From DASRHY01 sp035650275 (GTDB lineage Bacteria > Actinomycetota > Actinomycetes > Propionibacteriales > Kribbellaceae), in contig DASRHY010000126.1 in NCBI GenBank assembly GCA_035650275.1, positions 9,339-73,338 on the forward strand: a stretch of DNA of 64,000 nt, written 5' to 3'. The position numbers were made by a program, and so were the translations under genes. Below, in pieces: positions 7,971 through 15,626 of the stretch. The notes beneath the pieces are model-generated. The model saw only the letters and a list, made by a program, of their open reading frames with translations, did not search any database and was not told the origin of the DNA. Position 1 is the stretch's first letter. Each line of letters begins with the position of its first letter.

Positions 7971-9953
7971 TCAGATGCGGTGTGAGAGGTGCAGGAGGTA
8001 CTCCTGCCGGTCGAAGGGGTTGTGGTCGGTGCGGGGGCGGGACGGGATCGGCCCGCGCACGGGCTGGTAGCCGGCGAAGGCGCGTTCCAGGACGGCCTCG
8101 CCGCGGGTCAGGCCGGGCAGCTGCTGCTGCAGCTCGTGCACCCGCGCGGCGGGGATCTCGCCGTCCAGGATCGCGGATGTGTCCCGTATCGCGGGCGCCT
8201 GCGGCAGGCTGCCGAGCCCGATCAGCGCCGGCCACACCACGGCGAGCGTGTCCTCGGGGATCTCCAATCGGAACCGGTCCACCGGCTCGTGCACCGAGGT
8301 GCCCGCCCGCCGCAGCGCGGTCATCAGCACCAGCGGCGTGAGCTTGCGGAAGTCGCCCGCCGAGCTCGACCACTTGCTCCAGCCGTAGGGCGGCGGCGGG
8401 GTGTACCCCGAGTGCGTCAGGGTGACCACGCAGTCGGTGACCTGCCAGCCGTGCCGGCCCTGCTGCAGGGTCGAGCGGACCGTCTCCTCGACCGCCCGGA
8501 TGAACGCGTACGGCATCGAGCCGAGCTCGACCTCGAGCTGGAACCGCACCCCGGAGCCGACCTCGGCCGGTTCGATCCGCAGCCCCACGGTCGCGCGGAA
8601 CGGGTTGCTGTCGGCGCCGATCAGCTCGTACGCCGCGCCGGTGCCGGTCGGACGCTCGATGCAGATCGTGGTGGTCTCGCGGAACGACACCTCGACGTCG
8701 TACTCGTCGGCCAGCGTGGCCTGGATGACCTCCTTCTGCACCTCGCCGTACAGGGAGACGTACAGCTCCTGCCGGACGTCGTCCTGGCGCAGGTTGATCA
8801 GCGGGTCCTGCTCGGCCAGTTGGTCGAGCGCGACTCGCAGCCGCCCACGGTCTGCCGGCCGGGCGGGCTCGACCACGGTCTCCAGCGTCGGCTGGCCGAA
8901 ATGGTGCTCGGCCGCGCCGGCGCGCGGCGTACCGATCGCGTCGCCGATCCGGATGTCGCCCAGCCCCCAGACCTTGCCGATCCGCCCGGCCACGAGCGAG
9001 TCGCCCGGCACCGTCGAACCGTTGTCGAAGGCACCGATCGCGGTGACCTTGCCCTCGCCGCCGCGTGGCAGCGTGAGCCTCTCGCGGGTGTGCACGGTCC
9101 CGGAGAACATCCGGACGTACGCGATCTTCTCGCCGGCCGGGCCGCGCTCGACCTTGAAGACGGTGCCCGAGACCGGGCCGTCGGTGTCGCCCTCGCGCGC
9201 GGGCAGCAGCTCGGTGATGCCGTCGACCAGCGTGTCCACGCCGGCACCGGTGAACGCCGACCCGGAGTACACCGGGTGTACCGACGCCGCCCGGGTCTGC
9301 ACCGTGAGCTCGCGCCGGAGGCGCCGGTAGGGCACCGGCCGCTCGTCCACGAACGCGGCCAGCAGCTCGTCGTCGTACTCGGCGAGCAGCTCGCCCAGCC
9401 GGCCGCGGAAGCCGGCATCGTCCGGGCCGTACGGCGTCGCGACCGCGTCCCGGCTGCCGAGTGCGGCGACCGAGCCCATCCGGACCACCGCCGGTGTGAG
9501 CTTCGCGGCGATCTCCCGCAGCACCCGCTCGTCGTCCGCGCCGCGCCGGTCGACCTTGTTCACGAAGACGAGGGTCGGGATGCGCAGCCGCTGCAGCGTG
9601 CGCATCAGCACCCGGGTCTGCGCCTGCACGCCCTCGACTGCCGACACCACCAGCACCGCGCCGTCGAGCACGCTCAGCACCCGCTCCACCTCGGCGATGA
9701 AGTCCGGGTGGCCGGGGGTGTCGATCAGGTTGATCGTGACTGGGTCGTCGCCGGAGCCGACCACGAACGACACCACGGCCGACTTGATCGTGATGCCACG
9801 CTGGCGCTCCAGCGCCAGGGAGTCGGTCTGGGTGCTGCCGTGATCGACACTGCCGATCTCGTCGATGACACCGGCGGCGTAGAGCAGCCGCTCGGTGAGG
9901 GTGGTCTTACCGGCGTCGACGTGCGCCAGGATGCCCAAGTTCAGAGTTCGCAC
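7971..9953 (-). CDS. TetM/OtrA-type ribosomal protection protein (EF-G-like GTPase)
   Basis: The 660-residue length is normal for Tet/Otr ribosomal protection proteins and shorter than EF-G. Visible GTPase motifs are G1 (AHVDAGKTTLTE, about 10-21), RGITI in switch I, G3 (DTPGHPDF) and G4 (FVNKVD). EF-G domains II-V follow. Such proteins bind the ribosome and dislodge tetracycline-class drugs. The sequence resembles OtrA of actinomycetes; whether it confers resistance or has a housekeeping role cannot be decided here. The start is a GTG at 9953, and an in-frame stop lies only 7 bases before it, so no longer start is possible. A short leader ORF with a strong ribosome site overlaps the start, which suggests translational or attenuation control. 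Confidence 0.92.
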   Translation of the reverse strand: MRTLNLGILAHVDAGKTTLTERLLYAAGVIDEIGSVDHGSTQTDSLALERQRGITIKSAVVSFVVGSGDDPVTINLIDTPGHPDFIAEVERVLSVLDGAVLVVSAVEGVQAQTRVLMRTLQRLRIPTLVFVNKVDRRGADDERVLREIAAKLTPAVVRMGSVAALGSRDAVATPYGPDDAGFRGRLGELLAEYDDELLAAFVDERPVPYRRLRRELTVQTRAASVHPVYSGSAFTGAGVDTLVDGITELLPAREGDTDGPVSGTVFKVERGPAGEKIAYVRMFSGTVHTRERLTLPRGGEGKVTAIGAFDNGSTVPGDSLVAGRIGKVWGLGDIRIGDAIGTPRAGAAEHHFGQPTLETVVEPARPADRGRLRVALDQLAEQDPLINLRQDDVRQELYVSLYGEVQKEVIQATLADEYDVEVSFRETTTICIERPTGTGAAYELIGADSNPFRATVGLRIEPAEVGSGVRFQLEVELGSMPYAFIRAVEETVRSTLQQGRHGWQVTDCVVTLTHSGYTPPPPYGWSKWSSSAGDFRKLTPLVLMTALRRAGTSVHEPVDRFRLEIPEDTLAVVWPALIGLGSLPQAPAIRDTSAILDGEIPAARVHELQQQLPGLTRGEAVLERAFAGYQPVRGPIPSRPRTDHNPFDRQEYLLHLSHRI

Positions 9954-10017
9954 TAAGCGTCAGGTCCTCGAGATAGGTGGGAATACCTGTCTGGATGAAC
10001 GTGAACGCTCGGCGCAT
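9907..10017 (-). CDS. Candidate 36-residue leader peptide upstream of the ribosomal protection gene
   Basis: The ATG at 10017 is preceded by TAGGAG at 8-base spacing, a better ribosome site than that of the downstream gene. The peptide begins MRRAFTFIQTGIP, ends in an arginine run, and stops (TAA) 47 bases inside the ribosomal protection gene in another frame. Known tet(M)-type genes carry upstream leader ORFs that couple drug-stalled ribosomes to expression. Here the overlap would also allow re-initiation coupling. It may be a chance ORF. Confidence 0.45.
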   Translation of the reverse strand: MRRAFTFIQTGIPTYLEDLTLSANSELGHPGARRRR

Positions 10018-10092
10018 TCGGGTGGCTCCTAGCCGGTCGGCAAACCTCTCGTCAGCAACGAAACACCAGGCGTACGACGCCCTGCAACCGAA

Positions 10093-10479
10093 TTACCGCG
10101 ACCGGCCGCGGCTGCGATCGTGCCGGCGTTGGTCGGCGCCGTTCCCGGCCTCGGGTGTCGAGGAGGGCGGCGTGGCCGCACGGTTGGGGTCGGCGACGCC
10201 GTCCCGTGGGTCACGCATAGTCTGCGCCTGTTCGTCCTGCGTCTGCTCCGGGATCTTCTCATCCATCAGCTGTTGCGGCGTCAGGCCGACGTCGCTGAGG
10301 ATGCTGCGCAAGGTCCCCTTGGCGACGTCGCGCCCACCGTGAACCGGCACCGTGGTTCCTCGGCCGTCTGCGTCGCGCTTCATGATGTGGTGGCTGCCGT
10401 TGACGCGGTCGACCCGGTAGCCCCGCTTCTTGAGTTGCGCGACGACTCTGTCGCCCCGGATCGACGGGACTTGTGCCAT
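10093..10479 (-). CDS. hicA: HicA-family mRNA interferase toxin with C-terminal extension
   Basis: Residues 1-65 are a HicA/YcfA domain: GDRVVAQLKKRGYRVDRVNGSHHIMKR, with the conserved Gly-Ser-His-His motif carrying the catalytic His, followed by TTVPVHGGRDVAKGTLRSILSDVGL. HicA toxins cleave mRNA and are neutralised by HicB. The usual length is about 60-80 residues; here it is 128, with a polar, low-complexity tail ending in an arginine-rich stretch, which is odd. The ATG overlaps the hicB stop by one base (TGATG), so translation is coupled. The order hicB then hicA is the reverse of the commonest one. Confidence 0.9.
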   Translation of the reverse strand: MAQVPSIRGDRVVAQLKKRGYRVDRVNGSHHIMKRDADGRGTTVPVHGGRDVAKGTLRSILSDVGLTPQQLMDEKIPEQTQDEQAQTMRDPRDGVADPNRAATPPSSTPEAGNGADQRRHDRSRGRSR

Positions 10480-10688
10480 CAGGCGACGTCGACCGTCACG
10501 GTCAGCATCTCCGGCACGCCGAAGGACTCGATCAGTCCGGTGAGGGCCTCGCGCAGGTCATCGACGGCAGCCTCGGGAGTAGCTCCCTCGCCGTTCGCTC
10601 CTACGTTCGGGCGCAGCTGGGCGTGGGCGCACCAGACACCGTCCTCGTCCTGCTCCACGGAGTAGGGAACCGTGACCTCGCGCTTCAT
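10479..10688 (-). CDS. hicB: HicB-family antitoxin
   Basis: A 69-residue partial-RNase-H-fold HicB domain: YSVEQDEDGVWCAHAQL, then GEGATPEAAVDDLREALTGLI, the standard pattern. No C-terminal DNA-binding domain is present, so autoregulation would need another means. It precedes and overlaps hicA. The Shine-Dalgarno sequence AGGAGGT lies inside an inverted repeat (10692-10714), so start access may be gated by an RNA hairpin or by a bound repressor. It lies 60 bases after glgE on the same strand and may be partly read through from it. Confidence 0.88.
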   Translation of the reverse strand: MKREVTVPYSVEQDEDGVWCAHAQLRPNVGANGEGATPEAAVDDLREALTGLIESFGVPEMLTVTVDVA

Positions 10689-10691
10689 CCC

Positions 10692-10714
10692 GTGACCTCC
10701 TTGCTCAAGGTCAC
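10692..10714. promoter_or_regulatory. Inverted repeat overlapping the hicB ribosome-binding site
   Basis: GTGACCT (10692-10698) pairs with AGGTCAC (10708-10714) around a 9-base loop. Read on the minus strand, it covers the AGGAGGT ribosome site of hicB. It could be a toxin-antitoxin operator or an RNA hairpin that hides the ribosome site. Confidence 0.45.
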
Positions 10715-10748
10715 GTCATCCTAGTGGCGGCGGAGGTCCGAAACCGGG

Positions 10749-12737
10749 TCAGGCCTGGCCGCGGCGGACGGCGAGGATGTGGGCCGGTTCGTAGTTCGGA
10801 TCGAGGCGGACGTAGTTGTGCTGCCCCCACCGCCAGGTCTCGCCGGTCACCTCGTCGTACACGGTGAAGCTGTCGTCCCAGCCCATCCCGAGCGACGGCA
10901 TGTCCAGATGCACCATCGACTCGCGCGCCGCGTGCGGGTCGGTGTTCACCACCACGATCACGGTGTCGGCGTGACCGTCCGGCGTGACGATCCGCTTGGA
11001 GTAGCACAGGATCGCGTCGTCCTCGGTGTTCTGCAGCGTGAGGTTGCGCAGCTGCTGCAGCGACGGGTGCTTGCGGCGTACGTCGTTGAGCATCGTCAGG
11101 TACGGCGCCAGCGTGCGGCCCTCTCGCTCGGCGGCGGCCCAGTCGCGGGGACGGTACTGGAACTTCTCGGTGTCCAGGTACTCCTCCGAGCCCGGCCGCA
11201 GCGCGACGTGCTCGAACAGCTCGTATCCGGAGTACACGCCCCACGACGGCGCCGCCGTGGACGCGAGCGCGGCGCGGATCTTGAACGCGGCCGGGCCGCC
11301 GTACTGCAGGTACGCGTGCAGGATGTCCGGCGTGTTCACGAACAGGTTCGGGCGCATGAAGTGCCCGGTCTCTGTGGTCACCTGGCGGAAGTACTCCTCC
11401 AGCTCCCACTTGCTGTTCCGCCAGGTGAAGTAGCCGTACGACTGGTGGAAGCCGACCTTCGCCAGCTCCTGCATCATCGGCGGGCGGGTGAACGCCTCGG
11501 AGAGGAAGATCACATCCGGGTCGGTCTTGCGGACCTCGGCGAGCAGCCACTCCCAGAAGACCACCGGCTTGGTGTGCGGGTTGTCGACCCGGAACACGGT
11601 GACGCCGTGGCTGATCCACAGCTTCACGATCCGCAGCACCTCGGCGTAGATGCCGTCCGGGTCGTTGTCGAAGTTGATCGGGTAGATGTCCTGGTACTTC
11701 TTCGGCGGGTTCTCGGCGTACGCGATGGTGCCGTCCACCCGGACGCTGAACCACTTCGGGTGCTCGGTCACCCACGGGTGGTCCGGGGACGCCTGCAGCG
11801 CCAGGTCGATCGCCACCTCGAGGTCGAGGTCGCGTGCCTTCGCGACGAACTCGTCGAAGTCCGCGAAGGTGCCGAGGTCGGGGTGGATCGCGTCGTGCCC
11901 GCCCTCCTTGGCGCCGATCGCCCAGGGCGAGCCGGGGTCGCCGGGCTTGGGATCGAGGGTGTTGTTCGGGCCCTTGCGGTACGACGTGCCGATCGGGTGG
12001 ACCGGCGGCAGGTACACGATGTCGAAGCCCATACCGGCGATCGCCGGCAACCGCTCCGCGGCGGTCTGGAATGTGCCCGACCTCCACGTCTGCGCCTTCT
12101 CGTCGTACGTCGCGCCCTCCGACCGGGGGAAGAACTCGTACCAGGAGCCGTACAGCGCGCGCTGCCGGTCCACCCAGACCTGGTACTCCTGTGAGGACGT
12201 GATCAGCTCGCGGACCGGGTACCGGTTCAGGCCCGCCTCGACCTGCGGCGACAGCCCGGCCGCCAGCCTGGCCTCCGCGGGCAGCTCCGAGTTGGCGAGC
12301 GCCCGGGCGGCATCGACCAGCGTGGCGCGGTCGACCCGGACCGCGGGCGGCACCGCGGCGGCGGCCCGCTCGAAGAACGCCACGCCCTCGGCGAACACCA
12401 GGTCGAGGTCGATGCCGGCCGGCACCTTGATCTCGGCGCTGTGCCGCCAGGTCCCGTACGGGTCGCTCCAGCCCTCGACCACGAACGTGTGCAGCCCGGG
12501 CTCGGTGAGCGTCACCTCCACCGACCAGCGGTCCGTACCCGGCGTGCCAGGGGTCATCAGCATCCGCCGGACCTGCCCGGACGGGGCGGTGATCGCGACG
12601 TTGGCGTTGACCGCGTCGTGGCCCTCGCGGAACACGGTGGCGGAGATGGTGAAGGTCTCGCCGACCGACGACTTGGCCGGGTACGCTCCGGCGGCGACGA
12701 TGGGCTCGACTGCGGTGATGGGGATGCGTCCGGTCAC
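10749..12737 (-). CDS. glgE: Alpha-1,4-glucan:maltose-1-phosphate maltosyltransferase GlgE
   Basis: The 662-residue GH13_3 enzyme transfers maltose from maltose-1-phosphate onto the non-reducing end of alpha-1,4-glucans (the GlgE route from trehalose to glycogen or capsular glucan). The N-terminal beta-sandwich (about 8-110) and helical dimer region precede the catalytic barrel. The nucleophile is Asp385 (VTVFRVDNPHTKP) and the acid/base is Glu414 (IFLSEAF). The length matches known GlgE (about 660-700). The GTG at 12737 gives the right N-terminus; a longer opening upstream would run antisense through glgP. It is divergent from glgP across 141 bases with a palindrome at 12801-12816. The usual partners treS-pep2 and glgB are not in this window. 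Confidence 0.96.
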   Translation of the reverse strand: MTGRIPITAVEPIVAAGAYPAKSSVGETFTISATVFREGHDAVNANVAITAPSGQVRRMLMTPGTPGTDRWSVEVTLTEPGLHTFVVEGWSDPYGTWRHSAEIKVPAGIDLDLVFAEGVAFFERAAAAVPPAVRVDRATLVDAARALANSELPAEARLAAGLSPQVEAGLNRYPVRELITSSQEYQVWVDRQRALYGSWYEFFPRSEGATYDEKAQTWRSGTFQTAAERLPAIAGMGFDIVYLPPVHPIGTSYRKGPNNTLDPKPGDPGSPWAIGAKEGGHDAIHPDLGTFADFDEFVAKARDLDLEVAIDLALQASPDHPWVTEHPKWFSVRVDGTIAYAENPPKKYQDIYPINFDNDPDGIYAEVLRIVKLWISHGVTVFRVDNPHTKPVVFWEWLLAEVRKTDPDVIFLSEAFTRPPMMQELAKVGFHQSYGYFTWRNSKWELEEYFRQVTTETGHFMRPNLFVNTPDILHAYLQYGGPAAFKIRAALASTAAPSWGVYSGYELFEHVALRPGSEEYLDTEKFQYRPRDWAAAEREGRTLAPYLTMLNDVRRKHPSLQQLRNLTLQNTEDDAILCYSKRIVTPDGHADTVIVVVNTDPHAARESMVHLDMPSLGMGWDDSFTVYDEVTGETWRWGQHNYVRLDPNYEPAHILAVRRGQA

Positions 12738-12800
12738 GGGTCCGACGTTATCGGTTCTCGCGGCCCCGGCTCGCCCGGGCGGGTGTGGTGTCCACCGCGA

Positions 12801-12828
12801 TTGCAAGAACTTGCCAGGGTTGCAAGAA
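12801..12828. promoter_or_regulatory. Candidate LacI/MalR-like operator between glgE and glgP
   Basis: A palindrome GCAAG-AA-CTTGC (12803-12814) extends outward with one mismatch. The 9-mer TTGCAAGAA recurs at 12801-12809 and 12820-12828. The TTGCAAG and CTTGC half-sites resemble maltose-regulator operators of streptomycetes. The position between divergent alpha-glucan genes fits joint control. The regulator's identity is inferred. Confidence 0.5.
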
Positions 12829-12866
12829 GTCAGCATCCGCACGGTGTGTCGCGACCCTTTGGCTTG

Positions 12867-12872
12867 TACGGT
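12867..12872 (+). promoter_or_regulatory. -10 element for a probably leaderless glgP transcript
   Basis: TACGGT fits the actinobacterial TANNNT -10 and ends 6 bases before the GTG start of glgP. No ribosome site precedes the GTG, so the transcript probably begins at or next to the start codon. Confidence 0.5.
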
Positions 12873-12878
12873 GTCTCG

Positions 12879-15467
12879 GTGCGCGCTATCCGACGATTCT
12901 CCGTCCGCCCTGTCCTGCCTGAGCCGCTGACCGGTCTCGGCGAGCTGGTCAACAACCTTCGCTGGGCCTGGCACCCCGAGACCCAGGACGTGTTCGAGGC
13001 CGTAGACCCACAGCGGTGGGCGTCGACCGGGGGAGACCCGGTCCGCCTGCTCGGTGAGGTCCCGGCCGATCGTTTGCAGGCCCTTGCGAAGGACCGCAAG
13101 TTCCTGCGCCGGCTCCAGCTCGCCGTCGAGGATCTGCGTGACTATGTGGACGGCGACCGCTGGTTCCAGACCGAAGGCGGCTCCCCGGTCGAGTCCATCG
13201 CCTACTTCTCCCCGGAGTACGGCATCACCCACGTGCTGCCGCAGTACTCCGGCGGCCTCGGCATCCTGGCCGGCGACCACCTGAAGGCCGCCAGCGACCT
13301 CGGCGTACCGCTGATCGGTGTCGGGCTGCTGTACCGGCACGGGTACTTCCGCCAGTCGCTCAGCCGTGAGGGCTGGCAGCAGGAGCGGTACCCGCTGGTC
13401 GACCCCGACGGGATGCCGATCAACCAGCTGCGGGACGGTGACGAGCCGGCCAAGGTGACCGTCGCGCTGCCCGGCGGCCGGTCGCTGACAGCGCAGATCT
13501 GGGTCGCGCAGGTCGGCCGGGTTCCGCTGCTGATGCTCGACTCCGACGTCGAGGACAACGCCCCCGCCGAGCGGGACGTGACCGACCGGCTCTACGGCGG
13601 CACCACCGAGCACCGGCTGCTGCAGGAGCTGCTGCTCGGCGTCGGCGGTGTCCGTGCCGTCCGCGCGTACTGCCGGATCACCGGCGCCCCGGCGCCCGCG
13701 GTGTTCCACACCAACGAGGGGCACGCCGGTTTCCTCGGCCTGGAGCGGATCCGCGAGCTCGCCACCGAGCAGGGCCTGGACTTCGACACCGCGCTCGAGG
13801 TGGCCCGGGCCGGCACCGTCTTCACCACCCACACCCCGGTACCGGCCGGCATCGACCGGTTCCCGTGCGAGCTGATCCAGCAGCACTTCTCCGGCGACGT
13901 GTTCGGGCCCGGCGTGCCGATCGACCGGATCCTCGCGCTCGGCGCGGAGGACTACGAGGGCGGCGACGACAGCGTCTTCAACATGGCCGTGATGGGGCTG
14001 CGGCTCGCGCAGCGCGCGAACGGCGTCTCGCGGCTGCACGGCGAGGTCAGCCGGGGCATGTTCGCGGGTCTGTGGCCCAGCTTCGACGCGATCGATGTGC
14101 CGATCACCTCGATCACCAACGGCGTGCACGCGCCGACCTGGGTGGCCCGCGAGGTGCGCGAGCTGACCGACCGCGAGACCGGTCCGACCGACGAGGACCT
14201 GTTCGACGCGCTCGACAAGGTCTCCGACGAGCAGCTGTGGGAGACCAAGCGGCTACTGCGGCAGCGGTTCGTGGACACCACCCGGGCCCGTCTGCGGGCC
14301 TCCTGGGAACGCCGCGGTGCGAGCGACGCCGAGCTCGGCTGGATCGACGCGGTGCTGGACCCGGACGTGCTCACGGTCGGATTCGCCCGGCGCGTCCCGT
14401 CGTACAAGCGGCTGACCCTGATGCTGCGTGAACCCGACCGGCTGAAGACGCTGCTGCTGCACCCGGAGCGGCCGATCCAGATCGTGATCGCCGGTAAGGC
14501 GCATCCCGCCGACGAGGGCGGCAAGAAGCTCATCCAGGAGATGGTCCGGTTCGCCGACGACCCGGCGATCCGGCACCGGATCGTGTTCGTGCCCGACTAC
14601 GACATGGCACTGGCCGCGCCGATGTACCCGGGCTGCGACGTCTGGCTGAACAACCCGCTGCGCCCGTACGAGGCGTGCGGCACGTCCGGCATGAAGGCGG
14701 CGCTGAACGGCGCGCTCAACCTGTCCATCCGGGACGGCTGGTGGGACGAGTGGTACGACGACGAGTTCGGCTGGGCGATCCCGTCCGCGGAGGGGGTTGA
14801 CGACACCGACCGGCGCGACGACCTGGAGGCGCACGCGCTGTACGACCTGATCGAGAACGAGGTCGCGCCCCGGTTCTACAGCAACACGGCCGGTGAGCTG
14901 CCCGGCCGCTGGATCGAGATGCTGCGCAACACGATCAAGCAGCTCGGCCCGAAGGTGCTGGCCACCCGGATGGTCCGTGACTACGTCACCGCGCTGTACG
15001 TGCCGGCCGCGGAGTCGTCGGGCCGGCTGAACTCGACGTACGACGGTGCGCGCGAGCTGGCCGAGTGGAAGCGCAAGATCAGGGCCGCGTGGGACGCGGT
15101 GCGGGTGGACCACGTCGAGGTGCACGGACTCGGCGACGTGCCGCAGCTCGGCACCACGGTGGACGTCCGCGCGTTCGTGTCGCTGGGTGAGCTGGAGCCG
15201 TCCGACGTGGACGTGCAGGTCGTGCACGGCCGGGTGAACGAGTCCGACGAGATCGCCGACGCGGCCGTGGTGTCGCTGGCGCTCGCGGAGACGTACGACG
15301 GCAACCGGCACCGGTTCGCGGGCGACATCAAGCTGGACCGCACCGGCCCGTTCGGCTACACCGTCCGGGTACTGCCCCAGCACGACATGCTCGCCTCGTC
15401 CGCCGAGATGGGTCTCGCGGCCGCGCCGGTCGCGCCCGACGTCCCGCCCGGCACCGAGCTCCCGTAA
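12879..15467 (+). CDS. glgP: Alpha-glucan (glycogen/maltodextrin) phosphorylase
   Basis: The 862-residue GT35 enzyme releases glucose-1-phosphate from alpha-1,4-glucans. The N-terminus carries the DUF3417 segment (LGELVNNLRWAWHPETQDVF), typical of the short-lineage actinobacterial phosphorylases. Glycosyltransferase-like domains follow. The pyridoxal-phosphate lysine is Lys606 in EACGTSGMKAALNGALN. The GTG at 12879 was chosen because the DUF3417 segment starts about 20 residues later and TACGGT lies just upstream; a longer frame runs antisense into glgE. It is divergent from glgE and ends at a strong hairpin (15475-15514). Together with glgE and glgX it covers glucan building, debranching and breakdown. 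Confidence 0.95.
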   Translation: MRAIRRFSVRPVLPEPLTGLGELVNNLRWAWHPETQDVFEAVDPQRWASTGGDPVRLLGEVPADRLQALAKDRKFLRRLQLAVEDLRDYVDGDRWFQTEGGSPVESIAYFSPEYGITHVLPQYSGGLGILAGDHLKAASDLGVPLIGVGLLYRHGYFRQSLSREGWQQERYPLVDPDGMPINQLRDGDEPAKVTVALPGGRSLTAQIWVAQVGRVPLLMLDSDVEDNAPAERDVTDRLYGGTTEHRLLQELLLGVGGVRAVRAYCRITGAPAPAVFHTNEGHAGFLGLERIRELATEQGLDFDTALEVARAGTVFTTHTPVPAGIDRFPCELIQQHFSGDVFGPGVPIDRILALGAEDYEGGDDSVFNMAVMGLRLAQRANGVSRLHGEVSRGMFAGLWPSFDAIDVPITSITNGVHAPTWVAREVRELTDRETGPTDEDLFDALDKVSDEQLWETKRLLRQRFVDTTRARLRASWERRGASDAELGWIDAVLDPDVLTVGFARRVPSYKRLTLMLREPDRLKTLLLHPERPIQIVIAGKAHPADEGGKKLIQEMVRFADDPAIRHRIVFVPDYDMALAAPMYPGCDVWLNNPLRPYEACGTSGMKAALNGALNLSIRDGWWDEWYDDEFGWAIPSAEGVDDTDRRDDLEAHALYDLIENEVAPRFYSNTAGELPGRWIEMLRNTIKQLGPKVLATRMVRDYVTALYVPAAESSGRLNSTYDGARELAEWKRKIRAAWDAVRVDHVEVHGLGDVPQLGTTVDVRAFVSLGELEPSDVDVQVVHGRVNESDEIADAAVVSLALAETYDGNRHRFAGDIKLDRTGPFGYTVRVLPQHDMLASSAEMGLAAAPVAPDVPPGTELP

Positions 15468-15474
15468 CGGTCGT

Positions 15475-15514
15475 CCGGCCTGTGCGGTCACGCGGCGGTG
15501 ACTGCACAGGCCGG
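15475..15514 (+). terminator. Hairpin terminator after glgP
   Basis: The arms 15475-15491 and 15498-15514 pair over 17 positions (16 Watson-Crick plus one G-U) with a 6-base loop. There is no U-tract, which is usual for actinobacteria. It starts 8 bases after the glgP stop. Confidence 0.8.
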
Positions 15515-15548
15515 GCGGAATTCGTTGCCGCATCACAGGAAGCGTCCA

Positions 15549-15564
15549 GGTTCTTCATAGGTTC
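15549..15564 (+). promoter_or_regulatory. Direct repeat upstream of the HtrA-like protease (OmpR-family site?)
   Basis: GGTTC occurs at 15549 and 15560, an 11-base period that puts both half-sites on one DNA face, as bound by OmpR/PhoB-type response regulators. It lies 63 bases before the protease start. HtrA-like genes are often under envelope-stress two-component control. This is inference. Confidence 0.4.
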
Positions 15565-15626
15565 ATCCGGTCTGATGGCACCAGCCGGCACCACGGGAGA
15601 GTGCCGCCAGGCCGGGAGAACCACCC

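Noticed and set aside
12738..14129. N-terminal extension of the glgE frame to 14129
   Set aside because: It is antisense to glgP, has no GlgE similarity, and GlgE of normal length begins at 12737.
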